From VXLM01 sp965242665 (lineage in GTDB: Bacteria; Chloroflexota; Dehalococcoidia; Lucifugimonadales; VXLM01): 64,000 nt of DNA. The notes under the pieces were generated by a model. That model made no database searches. It worked only from the letters and a program-made list of their open reading frames with translations, and was not told where the DNA came from. Shown here piece after piece: positions 41,575 through 51,148 of the stretch; the stretch's first letter is position 1; each line of letters begins with the position of its first letter. The position numbers were made by a program, and so were the translations under genes. The stretch covers positions 2,728,001 through 2,792,000 of the forward strand of contig OZ251484.1 of the NCBI GenBank assembly GCA_965242665.1, read 5' to 3'.

Positions 41575-43824
41575 ATCGAATCGGTCGGATCCGTCCCATC
41601 CGCCCTGCGGAGAACGCCCATACCACTCATCCTCGCGTGCGCCCCCTGGCTCGTCGTGCTCGGGTGGCTCGCCGCCGTGTCATGGTTCCTGACTGACGAC
41701 GCCTTCATTAGCTTCCGATACGCCCGCAACCTCCTTGAAGGGCACGGCCTAGTGTATAACGTCGGAGAGCGCGTCGAGGGATACTCCAACTTCCTATGGA
41801 CGCTCGAACTCGCCGCTATCTGGCGCGTGTTCGGGATCCCCCCGGAGGATGCCGCCCCGTGGCTCTCGACGGCCTTCACCGCTGCGACCCTTGCGGCGAT
41901 GGCGTGGTGGATAGCGCGTTTGCCCAACCTGCCGCGCCGCCGGCTCGTGATGTGGATGTCTTTGGGGTTGGTGTGCAGCAGCGCAACCTTTGCGGTATGG
42001 ACGTCCGGCGGAGGGTTGGAAACCCGGCAGTTCACCTTCTTCATCGTCCTAGCAGTAGTCCTGCTTACTACGCACCGGAACATCCGCCGCGGACTGCTTG
42101 CGGTGTCCACCAGCCTGGCAATGGCGTCGTTGACCCGTCCGGAGGGGCCGATGATAGCCATGAGCTGCTTCGCATGGTACATCCTCCAAAGCATCCTCTC
42201 TCCGAAACGAGCTCTCGTCGACCAAACAGAAGGGAACCCTGCGTCTCCCACCGCTCACGCAGGCACATTCGTTGCTCATCTCCTCGCAAGAATCCGATCC
42301 ATAGCCGAGCGGATAGATTGGCGAGGTCTCCTGTGCTTGATTGCGCCGTTCGTGGTGGTCGTAGGCGCGCATTTCCTGTTCCGCTACGCCTACTACGGAG
42401 ACTGGATGCCCAACACCTACTACGCCAAATACGTCCGTCCGTGGTACGACATGGGCATTCTCTACCTTGCGGCGGCCGTTTTGGAGACTGGTCTATATCT
42501 CCTGCTGCCGCTCGCCGGGGTGGGAGTATGGGACCGCTGGCGCGCCAATCGAGGAGACGTGGCGTTCGTCCTGCCGCTGCTGTGCATTCTGCCGCACATG
42601 CACTATCTGATGCGAATTGGTGGCGACGTCTTCGAGTATCGTCCGATGGACTTCTACTGGCCGCTGCTAGCGGTTCCTGCATCAGTAGGCATCGTGTGGT
42701 TTGGAGGCGCGCTTGCTGGGAGGGCACGGGATGTACGAGCGTTTGCATGGGGGAAGAGGGTGGTTGCGAGTTCGAGTGCGTGCGCGCTGCTGCTATTCGT
42801 CCCTGTCATCGTCTACTCGAATGGGATGCAGGGGGTATTGCTATACAGAGGGGCTGCCTTGCTCCACAGAGAAGCTGCGGGCCCGGAAGACCCCCTCGTG
42901 TCGGATGATGCGGATGACATGCAGAACCTCGGTTGGCTGCTGGCTGTCTCTGGTGTTCCTGTGTTAGTCGAGACATCCAACGTTCTGCACAGACCCCTCG
43001 GGCCTCGTAATATCGCTAGAACTGCCATGGGGCAGGGTCAATATGCCGGCATCTTGCTAGACAGGTGGGAGGCATACCAACGTGCATGGCGCGGCATCTT
43101 GCCTGACGACGCGGTGATGTTGCGGGGAGGCGGTATCCTCCCCTACTCCGTCCCTGACCTGACGTTCATCGACAATCATGGACTGACGGACAAGACCGTT
43201 GCGCGCAGTCCGTTCACTGGAACCATCCGCACCATGGCCCATGAGCGTCGGCCGCCTCCAGGGTATCTGGAAGAGCGCGGCGTCAACATCAGAATCTACC
43301 CCCCGCAGCCGAGCGCAGACGAGGCCCTCGTACAGGCAAGCTACGCCGTACAAGTCGGCGCAGACCTGTGGATGCCCTTCGACACGCACGACCACCAGTG
43401 GGCATACGCAAACTTCGCACAGCACGGCCTGAAGACGAGGCGCATCGATCTCAATGCGCTCGTCGGAGACAGCCAGCCCATCATCCGCTCCCGATACGAC
43501 GTATATCGCATCGAGAACGAACTGATCTACGTAAACGAACAGTGCGACAGCCCATACGATCTGGCCGCCACGTTCTTCCTGCATCTGTTCCCAGTGGACG
43601 CGAGAGACCTTCCCCCGGAGCGCGCGGAGTACGGCTTCAACAACTGGGGATTCACGTTCCGCGTCGGAGGAGGGAGCAGCGTTGGGGGAACTTGCATCGC
43701 AAGGCGGCAGCTGCCCAAGTACGAGATTTCAGGGATCCGAACCGGGCAGTACTTGTTCGGCTACGCTTCTGACGATACCGAGATCTGGGAAGCAGAGTTC
43801 CGCACCCACGAGCAGAGCGAATGA
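41575..43824 (+). CDS. GT-C fold membrane glycosyltransferase (AftB/ArnT-like), tandem copy 1
   Basis: About 749 residues with ~10-11 membrane helices in the first ~410 and a soluble C-terminal domain. The first periplasmic loop carries the acidic TDDAFISFRYARN and GERVEGYSNFLWT, the pattern of polyprenyl-phosphate-sugar transferases. No ATG, GTG or TTG lies near the position where copies 2 and 3 start: this copy has ATA (41569) there, and ATC at 41575 is 6 bases from GGGAGG (41563-41568). The ATC is used here as start. Substrate unknown; likely adds a sugar to a surface glycan or protein. Confidence 0.75.
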   Translation: MESVGSVPSALRRTPIPLILACAPWLVVLGWLAAVSWFLTDDAFISFRYARNLLEGHGLVYNVGERVEGYSNFLWTLELAAIWRVFGIPPEDAAPWLSTAFTAATLAAMAWWIARLPNLPRRRLVMWMSLGLVCSSATFAVWTSGGGLETRQFTFFIVLAVVLLTTHRNIRRGLLAVSTSLAMASLTRPEGPMIAMSCFAWYILQSILSPKRALVDQTEGNPASPTAHAGTFVAHLLARIRSIAERIDWRGLLCLIAPFVVVVGAHFLFRYAYYGDWMPNTYYAKYVRPWYDMGILYLAAAVLETGLYLLLPLAGVGVWDRWRANRGDVAFVLPLLCILPHMHYLMRIGGDVFEYRPMDFYWPLLAVPASVGIVWFGGALAGRARDVRAFAWGKRVVASSSACALLLFVPVIVYSNGMQGVLLYRGAALLHREAAGPEDPLVSDDADDMQNLGWLLAVSGVPVLVETSNVLHRPLGPRNIARTAMGQGQYAGILLDRWEAYQRAWRGILPDDAVMLRGGGILPYSVPDLTFIDNHGLTDKTVARSPFTGTIRTMAHERRPPPGYLEERGVNIRIYPPQPSADEALVQASYAVQVGADLWMPFDTHDHQWAYANFAQHGLKTRRIDLNALVGDSQPIIRSRYDVYRIENELIYVNEQCDSPYDLAATFFLHLFPVDARDLPPERAEYGFNNWGFTFRVGGGSSVGGTCIARRQLPKYEISGIRTGQYLFGYASDDTEIWEAEFRTHEQSE

Positions 43825-46061
43825 GTAGCCGTTCAGTCGGATCCGTCCTATCCGCCCTGCGGAGAACCCCCGTACTGCTCATCCTCGCGTGCGCGCCATG
43901 GATCGTCGTGCTCGGGTGGCTCGCCGCCGTATCGTGGTTCCTGGCGACAGACGACGCCTTCATCAGCTTCCGATACGCGCGCAACCTCATCGATGGGCAC
44001 GGGTTGGTCTTCAACGTTGGAGAGCGCGTCGAGGGGTACTCAAACTTCCTATGGACGATCGAACTTGCCGCCATCTGGCGGGTGTTCGGGATACCCCCGG
44101 AGGATGCCGCGCCGTGGCTCTCGGTAGCCTTCACCGCTGCTACTCTGGCGGCGATGGCGTGGTGGATAGCGCGTTTGCCCAACCTGCAACATCGTCGGCT
44201 CGTGATGTGGATGTCGCTCGGTCTGGTGTGCAGCAGCGCAACCTTTGCGGTCTGGACGTCCGGCGGAGGGTTGGAGACTCGGCAGTTCACCTTCTTTATC
44301 GTCCTAGCAGTAGTCCTGCTTGCTACGCACCGGAACAGCCGCCGCGGACTGCTTGCGGCGTCCATCAGCCTGGCATTGGCGTCGTTGACCCGTCCGGAGG
44401 GGTCACTGGTCGCCATGAGCTGCTTCGCGTGGTTCATCCTCCAAAGCATCCTCTCTCCGAAACGGACTCCCGTCGACCAAACAGAAGGGAACCCTGCGTC
44501 TCCCACCGCTCACGCAGGCGCATTCGTCGGTCATCTCCTCGCAAGAATCCGATCCATAGCCGAGCGGATAGATTGGCGAGGTCTCCTGTGCTTGATTGCG
44601 CCGTTCGCCGTGATTGTATGCGCGCACTTCGTGTTCCGCTACACCTACTACGGAGAATGGCTGCCCAACACCTACTACGCCAAATTCGTTCGCCCATGGT
44701 ACGACATGGGCATCCTCTACCTTGCCGCGGCCGCCTTGGACACCGGTCTATATCTGCTGCTGCCTCTCGCCGGGGCGGGGATATGGGGCCGCTGGCGCGC
44801 GAATCGAGGAGACGTGGCGTTCGTCCTGCCGCTGCTGTGCATCCTGCCGCACATGCACCATCTGATGCGAATTGGCGGCGACGTCTTCGAGTATCGTCCG
44901 ATGGACTTCTACTGGCCGCTGCTAGCGGTTCCTGCCTCAGTAGGCATCGTGTGGCTGGGGGGCGTCATTGCTCGGAGGGCGCGGGATGTGCGAGCGTTTG
45001 CATGGGGGAAGAGGGTGGTTGCGAGTTCGAGTGCGTGGGCCCTGCTGCTATTCGTCCCCGTCGTCATCTACTCGAACGGGATGCAAGGGGTATTGCTCTA
45101 CAGAGGATCTACTGCGCCGGAGTCCCTCCTCATATCGAGCAATGAGTTCGACGTAAGGAGCGTCGGTTGGCTGCTGTCTGCGCCCGGCGTTCCTGTCTTG
45201 GTCGGGGCTTCCAACGTTCTGCACAGGTCACTCTTCGGACACAACATCGCCCGGCCCGCCTCGTGGTTCAGACGGCAAGACAGCAATCGACGAGAGAAGT
45301 TTGGATCATATGCGCGTGCGTTGCGCGGTATCTTGCCTGACGACACCGTGATCCATGAAGGAACCATAGGCCTATTGTCCTACTACATCCCCAGCTTGAC
45401 GATTGTCGACAATCATGGACTGACGGACAAGACCGTCGCGCGCAGCCCGTTCACTGGAACCGTTCGCACCATGGCCCATGAGCGCCTGCCGCCTCCGGGG
45501 TATCTAGAAGAGCGCGGCGTCAACATCAGAATCTACCTCCCGCAACCCAGCGCAGACGAGGCTCTCGTACAGGCAAGCTACGCCGTACAAATCGGCGCAG
45601 ACCTGTGGATGCCCTTCGACACACACGACCACCTGTGGGCATACGCAAACTTCGCACAGCATGGCTTGAAGACGAGGCGCATCGATCTCAATACACTCGT
45701 CGGAGACAGCCAGCCCATCATCCGCTCCCGATACAACGTGTATCGTATCGAGAACGAACTGATCTACGTAAACGAACAGTGCGACAGCCCTTACGACCTG
45801 GCCGCGACGTTCTTCCTGCATCTGTTCCCAGCGGACGCGCGCGATCTTCTCCCGGAGCGCGCGGAATACGGCTTCAACAACTGGGGATTCACGTTTCGCG
45901 TCGGAGAGGGGAGCAGCGTTGGGGGAATCTGCGTCGCAACGCGGCAGCTGCCCGAGTACGAGCTTGCGGCGATCCGCACCGGACAATACTTGTTCGGTTA
46001 CGCTTCTGACGATACCGAGATTTGGGAAGCAGAGTTCCGCACCGATGAGCAGAGCGAATGA
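43821..46061 (+). CDS. GT-C fold membrane glycosyltransferase, tandem copy 2
   Basis: 746 residues, about 85-90% identical to copies 1 and 3 by eye in the membrane part and the last ~200 residues. It starts ATG AGT AGC.., overlapping copy 1's TGA as ATGA. The loop motif has an extra residue (LATDDAFISF). The stretch ~430-500, just after the last helix, is the most divergent between copies (copy 1 GAALLHREAAGPEDPL; copy 2 GSTAPESLLI), which may reflect substrate specificity or relaxed constraint. Confidence 0.85.
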   Translation: MSSRSVGSVLSALRRTPVLLILACAPWIVVLGWLAAVSWFLATDDAFISFRYARNLIDGHGLVFNVGERVEGYSNFLWTIELAAIWRVFGIPPEDAAPWLSVAFTAATLAAMAWWIARLPNLQHRRLVMWMSLGLVCSSATFAVWTSGGGLETRQFTFFIVLAVVLLATHRNSRRGLLAASISLALASLTRPEGSLVAMSCFAWFILQSILSPKRTPVDQTEGNPASPTAHAGAFVGHLLARIRSIAERIDWRGLLCLIAPFAVIVCAHFVFRYTYYGEWLPNTYYAKFVRPWYDMGILYLAAAALDTGLYLLLPLAGAGIWGRWRANRGDVAFVLPLLCILPHMHHLMRIGGDVFEYRPMDFYWPLLAVPASVGIVWLGGVIARRARDVRAFAWGKRVVASSSAWALLLFVPVVIYSNGMQGVLLYRGSTAPESLLISSNEFDVRSVGWLLSAPGVPVLVGASNVLHRSLFGHNIARPASWFRRQDSNRREKFGSYARALRGILPDDTVIHEGTIGLLSYYIPSLTIVDNHGLTDKTVARSPFTGTVRTMAHERLPPPGYLEERGVNIRIYLPQPSADEALVQASYAVQIGADLWMPFDTHDHLWAYANFAQHGLKTRRIDLNTLVGDSQPIIRSRYNVYRIENELIYVNEQCDSPYDLAATFFLHLFPADARDLLPERAEYGFNNWGFTFRVGEGSSVGGICVATRQLPEYELAAIRTGQYLFGYASDDTEIWEAEFRTDEQSE

Positions 46062-48259
46062 GTAGCCAATCGGTCGGATCCGTCCTATCCGCCCTGCGGA
46101 GAACCCCCGTACCCCTCATCCTTGCGTGCGTCCCCTGGCTCGCCATGCTCGGCTGGATCGCCGCCATATCGTGGTTCCTCACTGAGGACGCGTTCATCAG
46201 CTTCCGATACGCGCGCAACCTCCTCGATGGGCATGGGTTGGTCTTCAACATTGGAGAGCGCGTCGAGGGGTACTCCAACTTCCTATGGACGCTTGAACTC
46301 GCCGCCGTCTGGCGCGTGTTCGGGATCCCCCCGGAGGATGCCGCCCCTTGGCTCTCGGTAGCCTTCACCGTTGCGACCCTTGCGGCGATGGCATCGTGGA
46401 TAGCGCGTTTGCCCAACCTACAACACCGTCGGCTCGTAATGTGGATGTCGCTCGGTCTGGTATGCAGCAGCGCGACCTTTGCGGTATGGACGTCCGCCGG
46501 AGGGTTGGAGACTCGGCAGTTCACCTTCTTCGTCGTCCTAGCGGTAGTCCTGCTTACTACGTGCCGGAGCCGCCGCGGATTGCTTGCCGCCTCCACCAGC
46601 CTAGCGTTGGCGTCGTTGACCCGTCCAGAGGGGCCGATGATCGCCGTGAGCTGCTTCGCGTGGTTCATCCTGCAAAGCATCCTCTCTCAGAAACGGACTC
46701 CCGTTGACCAAACAGAAGGGAACCCTGCATCTCCCACCGCTCACGCAGGCACATTCGTCGCTCATCTCCTCGCGAGAGTCCGAACCGTAGCCGACCGGAT
46801 AGATTGGCGCGGTCTCCTGTGCTTGATTGCGCCGTTCGCCGTGATCGTATGCGCGCATTTCCTGTTCCGCTATACCTACTACGGAGAATGGCTGCCTAAC
46901 ACCTACTACGCCAAATACATCCGACCGTGGTACGACATGGGGATCCTCTACCTCGCCGCTGCCGCCTTGGAGACTGGTCTATATCTGCTGCTGCCGCTCG
47001 CCGGGGCGGGAGTATGGGACCGCTGGCGCGCCCGCCGAGGAGACGTATCGTTCGTCCTGCCGCTGCTGTGCATCCTGCCGCACATGCGCTTTTTGGTGCA
47101 AATTGGGGGCGACATCTTCGAGTATCGTCCGATGGACTTCTACTGGCCGCTGCTGGCGGTTCCCGCCTCAGTAGGCATCGTACGGTTGGGGAGTGCGATT
47201 GCCGGGAGGGCACGGGATGTACGAGCGTTTGCATGGGGGAAGAGGGTGGTTGCGAGTTCGATTGCATGTGCGCTGCTGCTATTCGTCCCCGTCGTCATCT
47301 ACTCGAACGGACTATTGCTCTACAGAGGATCTGTGCTGCCAGGGTCCCCCCTCATAGCAGGGAGTGTCGGTTGGCTGCTGGCTGTGCCTGCCGTTCCCGC
47401 GTTAGTTGATGCTTCCAACGTTCTGCGTAGGTCACTCTTCGTGCACAACATCGCTTCATCCGTTATCTGGCGCACGTACGCGAACAATCGACTAGAGAAT
47501 TATCAACCGTATGAGCGTGCTTGGCGCGGGGTGTTGCCCGACGATGCCGTCATGGCCACAGGGTCCGTCGGCGTCGTACCCTATTACCTCCCTGATCTGA
47601 CGATCGTCGATAATTATGGATTGACCGACAAGACCGTCGCGCGCAGCCCGTTCACACGAATCGGCAAGCGCAGGCTGGCGCATGAGCGCATCCCCCCTCC
47701 CGGGTATCTGGAAACGCGCGGCGTCAATATCACGATCTACCCGTCGCAGTCGAGCGCAGACGAGGCCCTCTCTCTCGCAAGCTACGCCGTACAGGTCGGC
47801 GCAGACCTGTGGATGCCCTTCGACACGCACGACCACCAGTGGGCCTATGCAAACTTCGCACAGCACGGCCTGAAGACGAGGCGCATCGATCTCAATGCGC
47901 TCGTCGGAGACAGCCAGCCCATCATCCGCTCCCGATACGACGTATATCGTATCGAGAACGAACTGATTTACGTAAACGAACAGTGCGACAGCCCATACGA
48001 CCTGGCCGCGACGTTCTTCCTGCATCTGTTCCCAGCGGACGAGCGCGATCTTCTCCCGGAGCGCGCGGAATACGGCTTCAACAACTGGGGCTTCACCTTC
48101 CGCGTCGGAGAGGGGAGCAGCGTTGAGGGAACTTGCGTCGTGTCGCGGCAGCTGCCCGAGTACGAGATTGCGGCGATCCGAACCGGGCAGTACTTGTTCG
48201 GCTATGCTTCTGACGATACTGAGATCTGGGAAGCAGAGTTCCGCTACGATGGACGATAG
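46058..48259 (+). CDS. GT-C fold membrane glycosyltransferase, tandem copy 3
   Basis: 733 residues; ATG overlaps the stop of copy 2 as ATGA. Loop motif LTEDAFISFRYARN replaces the first Asp of the DD pair by Glu, still acidic. Slightly shorter in the post-helix variable segment (a GMQGV-like stretch is missing). The last ~190 residues, through LFGYASDDTEIWEAEF, are almost identical in all three copies. The end of the copy is followed by a spacer and livH. Confidence 0.85.
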   Translation: MSSQSVGSVLSALRRTPVPLILACVPWLAMLGWIAAISWFLTEDAFISFRYARNLLDGHGLVFNIGERVEGYSNFLWTLELAAVWRVFGIPPEDAAPWLSVAFTVATLAAMASWIARLPNLQHRRLVMWMSLGLVCSSATFAVWTSAGGLETRQFTFFVVLAVVLLTTCRSRRGLLAASTSLALASLTRPEGPMIAVSCFAWFILQSILSQKRTPVDQTEGNPASPTAHAGTFVAHLLARVRTVADRIDWRGLLCLIAPFAVIVCAHFLFRYTYYGEWLPNTYYAKYIRPWYDMGILYLAAAALETGLYLLLPLAGAGVWDRWRARRGDVSFVLPLLCILPHMRFLVQIGGDIFEYRPMDFYWPLLAVPASVGIVRLGSAIAGRARDVRAFAWGKRVVASSIACALLLFVPVVIYSNGLLLYRGSVLPGSPLIAGSVGWLLAVPAVPALVDASNVLRRSLFVHNIASSVIWRTYANNRLENYQPYERAWRGVLPDDAVMATGSVGVVPYYLPDLTIVDNYGLTDKTVARSPFTRIGKRRLAHERIPPPGYLETRGVNITIYPSQSSADEALSLASYAVQVGADLWMPFDTHDHQWAYANFAQHGLKTRRIDLNALVGDSQPIIRSRYDVYRIENELIYVNEQCDSPYDLAATFFLHLFPADERDLLPERAEYGFNNWGFTFRVGEGSSVEGTCVVSRQLPEYEIAAIRTGQYLFGYASDDTEIWEAEFRYDGR

Positions 48260-48341
48260 CGCCTTCCAGCGAACGGCGAGTCTGCGCGTCTCTACTGCCG
48301 TCCCTCCATAAACCTGCGTACAAGAGAACCCGCCGCTTTGA

Positions 48342-48347
48342 TATAAT
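48342..48347 (+). promoter_or_regulatory. Extended -10 element upstream of livH
   Basis: TTGATATAAT: TATAAT preceded by TGA, the same extended -10 as the AAA gene promoter. No good -35 17 bases upstream (TACAAG). It would start transcription about 20 bases before the livH ATG, so livH may be expressed apart from livGF. Confidence 0.5.
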
Positions 48348-48373
48348 GCCTGCGACGGTTTGCCGGAGGATCG

Positions 48374-49399
48374 ATGATTACCCTGCGCAACACGGCCAAA
48401 CGCATCGGCATCGCATGGACACCGTGGCATACTGCCGCGGCCATCGTCCTGGCCCCCCTAGGCCTTGGACTACTCCCCTTCGTCAAGATGAGCCTGGTGG
48501 TCAACGGAGTCTTCCTCGGAGCCATTATCGCGCTTGGAGCCGTCGGTCTGACCCTGATCTACGGCATCCTGAAGTTCTCAAATATAGCGCACGGCGAGTA
48601 CATGACCATGGGCGCCTACGCGGCGCTGTTCATAATAAGCGGCGTCCTACCGCAGGCGGGGATCGAAGGCAGCGGACTGGGACCGCTTACCTTTGGATAC
48701 CCGCTCCTCATCGCCTTTCCGCTCGCGGTTGCGGTCGTCGCAGCTGGCGCAGTACTCCTCGACATAGGGATCTACCGACGCCTCCGGACCCGCGGATCGA
48801 ACGCCGTCGTCTTGGCCATGGCATCCCTCGGCGTAGCCATTGCGCTGCGCGGACTGGTGCAAATCATCTGGAGCGGCGACACCCAACACTATCCGCGCGA
48901 GTCGAGGCAAGTCTATCATCTGCCCATGGACATACGCGTCCATCCAGACGCCGTCTTCGTCGCCGTCGTGGCGGTCATTCTCGTAGCAGTCGTCTATCTC
49001 ATGCTAACACGCACGAAGATGGGCAAGGCCATGCGCGCGACATCGGACAACCCCGACTTGGCGCTGGTCAGCGGCATAGATACGAAGAGCGTCATCCGAT
49101 TCACCTGGGCCATAGGCGCCGGCATGGCGGCAACCGCGGGCATCCTCTTGGCAGTGTTCCAAGCCCAACTCATTCCGGCCATGGGCTGGAGGCTCCTCAT
49201 ACCGTTGTTCGCGGCAGTAATCCTCGGGGGCATAGGAAACCCGTACGGCGCGCTCGTAGGCGCGTTCGTCATCGGAGTCGCCTCGGAGGTTTCGACCCAG
49301 TGGATCAACCCGAGCTACAAGCCAGCCGTCGCTTTCGCCATCATGATAGCCATGCTCCTCGTAAGGCCGCGAGGCATCTTCGGAGGATCCACGACGTGA
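48374..49399 (+). CDS. livH: Branched-chain amino acid-type ABC transporter permease LivH
   Basis: 341 residues, ~9 membrane helices. LTLIYGILKFSNIAHGEYMTMGAY is the family signature, and AVILGGIGNPYGALVGAFVIGV the EAA-like loop. GGAGG lies 4 bases before the ATG. The usual partner LivM is absent: the next gene is on the other strand. So either livM is elsewhere or LivH works as a homodimer. Confidence 0.92.
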   Translation: MITLRNTAKRIGIAWTPWHTAAAIVLAPLGLGLLPFVKMSLVVNGVFLGAIIALGAVGLTLIYGILKFSNIAHGEYMTMGAYAALFIISGVLPQAGIEGSGLGPLTFGYPLLIAFPLAVAVVAAGAVLLDIGIYRRLRTRGSNAVVLAMASLGVAIALRGLVQIIWSGDTQHYPRESRQVYHLPMDIRVHPDAVFVAVVAVILVAVVYLMLTRTKMGKAMRATSDNPDLALVSGIDTKSVIRFTWAIGAGMAATAGILLAVFQAQLIPAMGWRLLIPLFAAVILGGIGNPYGALVGAFVIGVASEVSTQWINPSYKPAVAFAIMIAMLLVRPRGIFGGSTT

Positions 49400-49483
49400 A
49401 CGCCTCCCGCATCGCGTCCATTCGGTAGGCCGGCGCCATTCCCGCGCCATCGAACGGCCGCCGCCCGTCCGCGACGACGCCCT

Positions 49484-51076
49484 CTAGTGCGGATACTTCA
49501 CGACGAGTTCCACGTTCTTGAGCGTGATGTCCGCGGCGACGCGCGGATTGCGCCGCTCCAAAGCGACCTTGACGGTGTGCCTGCCCTGCGAAGCATCGTC
49601 CGGACTCAACTCGAGGATGAACCACGAGGCGAAGCCAACGTCGTATATCTGGGTGCCCAGTGGATTCCCAGCTGCGTCCTCTTCCATGAAATACCGGCGC
49701 TGCCAGTCCGTCCGCTCCTGTCCATCCCAGTACATCCGCACCTCATCCCCAACCACCCACTGATCGAGCAGCACGCGCAGAGTCACCCTCTCCGGCGGGT
49801 TGACCGTCAAGTCGTCCGCCTGCTCGATCGTGATACTCGGGCCGTCTCCTGTCATCGTCTGCTTCAACGGTACAGGAACTTGACCCCAGAGTCGATCGTT
49901 GTCGAACGCTCCCGCCCATGACTGCCCCACCGTGCCGAATGCCTCTTGGTAGCGGTGCGCGGCCGCGAATATCTTGTCTGTGCGTGCAAGCGTATCGACC
50001 GAGCCGACCTCCGTCATCAACTCACGCCGAGACGTGCGGTTCGCGTGCCAGTTGAAGAGATAGATCCCGTCCGCGCCCGACGCATGCCACTGGCTTGCCA
50101 CAGCGCGGGTACGCATCTGATCCTTCGTAAGCGGATCTTCCGGACCCACGAACCCCGTGAAGTCCCACCCGTCCACACGCGCATCGAGGCCCGGATAGAC
50201 CGCCACATCCGTGCCGTCGCACATATCGAGGTACTCCTCCACCGCAACGAGCGGGTCCGTATGTGCCCCGCCCGCGGGAATGAGTATGTCGATCAAGCCC
50301 TCCTCGATCCACGTCCGAACGTCATAGCCGATGCGGTAGGACATCTCAGGCGTGCCGGACACCCGCGCAGCCAAGTAGTACGGCCTCCCCCGCTCCTCCG
50401 CCAACTCGTCGGTCACTCGACGCACCGCCCGCTGAACGTCCGTTATCACATAGCGAAGCCGATAGCCGTAGTCGTCCGGCAAATGGAAGCCGTGCCGCTG
50501 CCAGTCCAGCTCGATGCCGTCCCAATCCCAGCGCCGAGCGACCTCCTCCACGTGCTCGAAGCGGTGCTTGCGTACCTCCGGCGTCTCCAGATTCCACGAC
50601 AGCGCAAACCAAGGCGTCGTCTTGTCCCCAAGCAGCCACTCGGGATGTTCGATCCTCATTCGCGTAAGCTCGCTGTGCCGCAGGGTAGACAGATCGGACG
50701 GCTGCGCGCCGCCAAAGTGGTTGTCGTTCATCCGCACCGACGCATAGACCTGCATCCCAAGACCGCGGCCGCGCTCGATGATCTCCGCCTGCGGATCCTC
50801 GCCGCGCTCGATCATGGCGATGACGTTCTCGTTGAACGTGAAGGCCTGTGCGCTCTCGTACACCCGACCGTGAACGTCCCCAACCGTCTCCAAAACGCCG
50901 CTCTTCCAACGCGCGGTATGCTCCCCAACGCACCAAAAGTGAGCGCCGACCTGCGTATCCTCCATCGGCGCATAGACCTTCTCGATGAACTGCTCCATCG
51001 ACTGCGGATACTCCGAGTAGGAGTGCGGGTTCCCGTCCCAGTTGTATATCAGTCCGTAGGCCGGCGGTTTTGGCAT
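49484..51076 (-). CDS. TIM-barrel glycosidase-like protein, paralog 1
   Basis: 530 residues from the ATG at 51076, with AAGGA about 9 bases upstream; further upstream codons in frame have no such site. No signal peptide. An (alpha/beta)8 barrel is suggested by QAEIIERGRGLGMQVYASVRMND, WDWDGIELDWQRHGFHLPDD (acidic strand end), and GLIDILIPAGGAHTDP. A C-terminal beta sandwich (ITIEQADDLTVNPPERVTLRV .. KNVELVVKYPH) follows. Resembles glycosyl hydrolase-like GHL10 proteins. A paralog lies at 55451. Substrate unknown. Confidence 0.6.
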   Translation of the reverse strand: MPKPPAYGLIYNWDGNPHSYSEYPQSMEQFIEKVYAPMEDTQVGAHFWCVGEHTARWKSGVLETVGDVHGRVYESAQAFTFNENVIAMIERGEDPQAEIIERGRGLGMQVYASVRMNDNHFGGAQPSDLSTLRHSELTRMRIEHPEWLLGDKTTPWFALSWNLETPEVRKHRFEHVEEVARRWDWDGIELDWQRHGFHLPDDYGYRLRYVITDVQRAVRRVTDELAEERGRPYYLAARVSGTPEMSYRIGYDVRTWIEEGLIDILIPAGGAHTDPLVAVEEYLDMCDGTDVAVYPGLDARVDGWDFTGFVGPEDPLTKDQMRTRAVASQWHASGADGIYLFNWHANRTSRRELMTEVGSVDTLARTDKIFAAAHRYQEAFGTVGQSWAGAFDNDRLWGQVPVPLKQTMTGDGPSITIEQADDLTVNPPERVTLRVLLDQWVVGDEVRMYWDGQERTDWQRRYFMEEDAAGNPLGTQIYDVGFASWFILELSPDDASQGRHTVKVALERRNPRVAADITLKNVELVVKYPH

Positions 51077-51148
51077 CGTATTCGTTCCTTCACGTTCCCA
51101 GAGAGTGTAGAATAATCGCATTGTAGTGGAGCGAACCCCCAAAATGGA

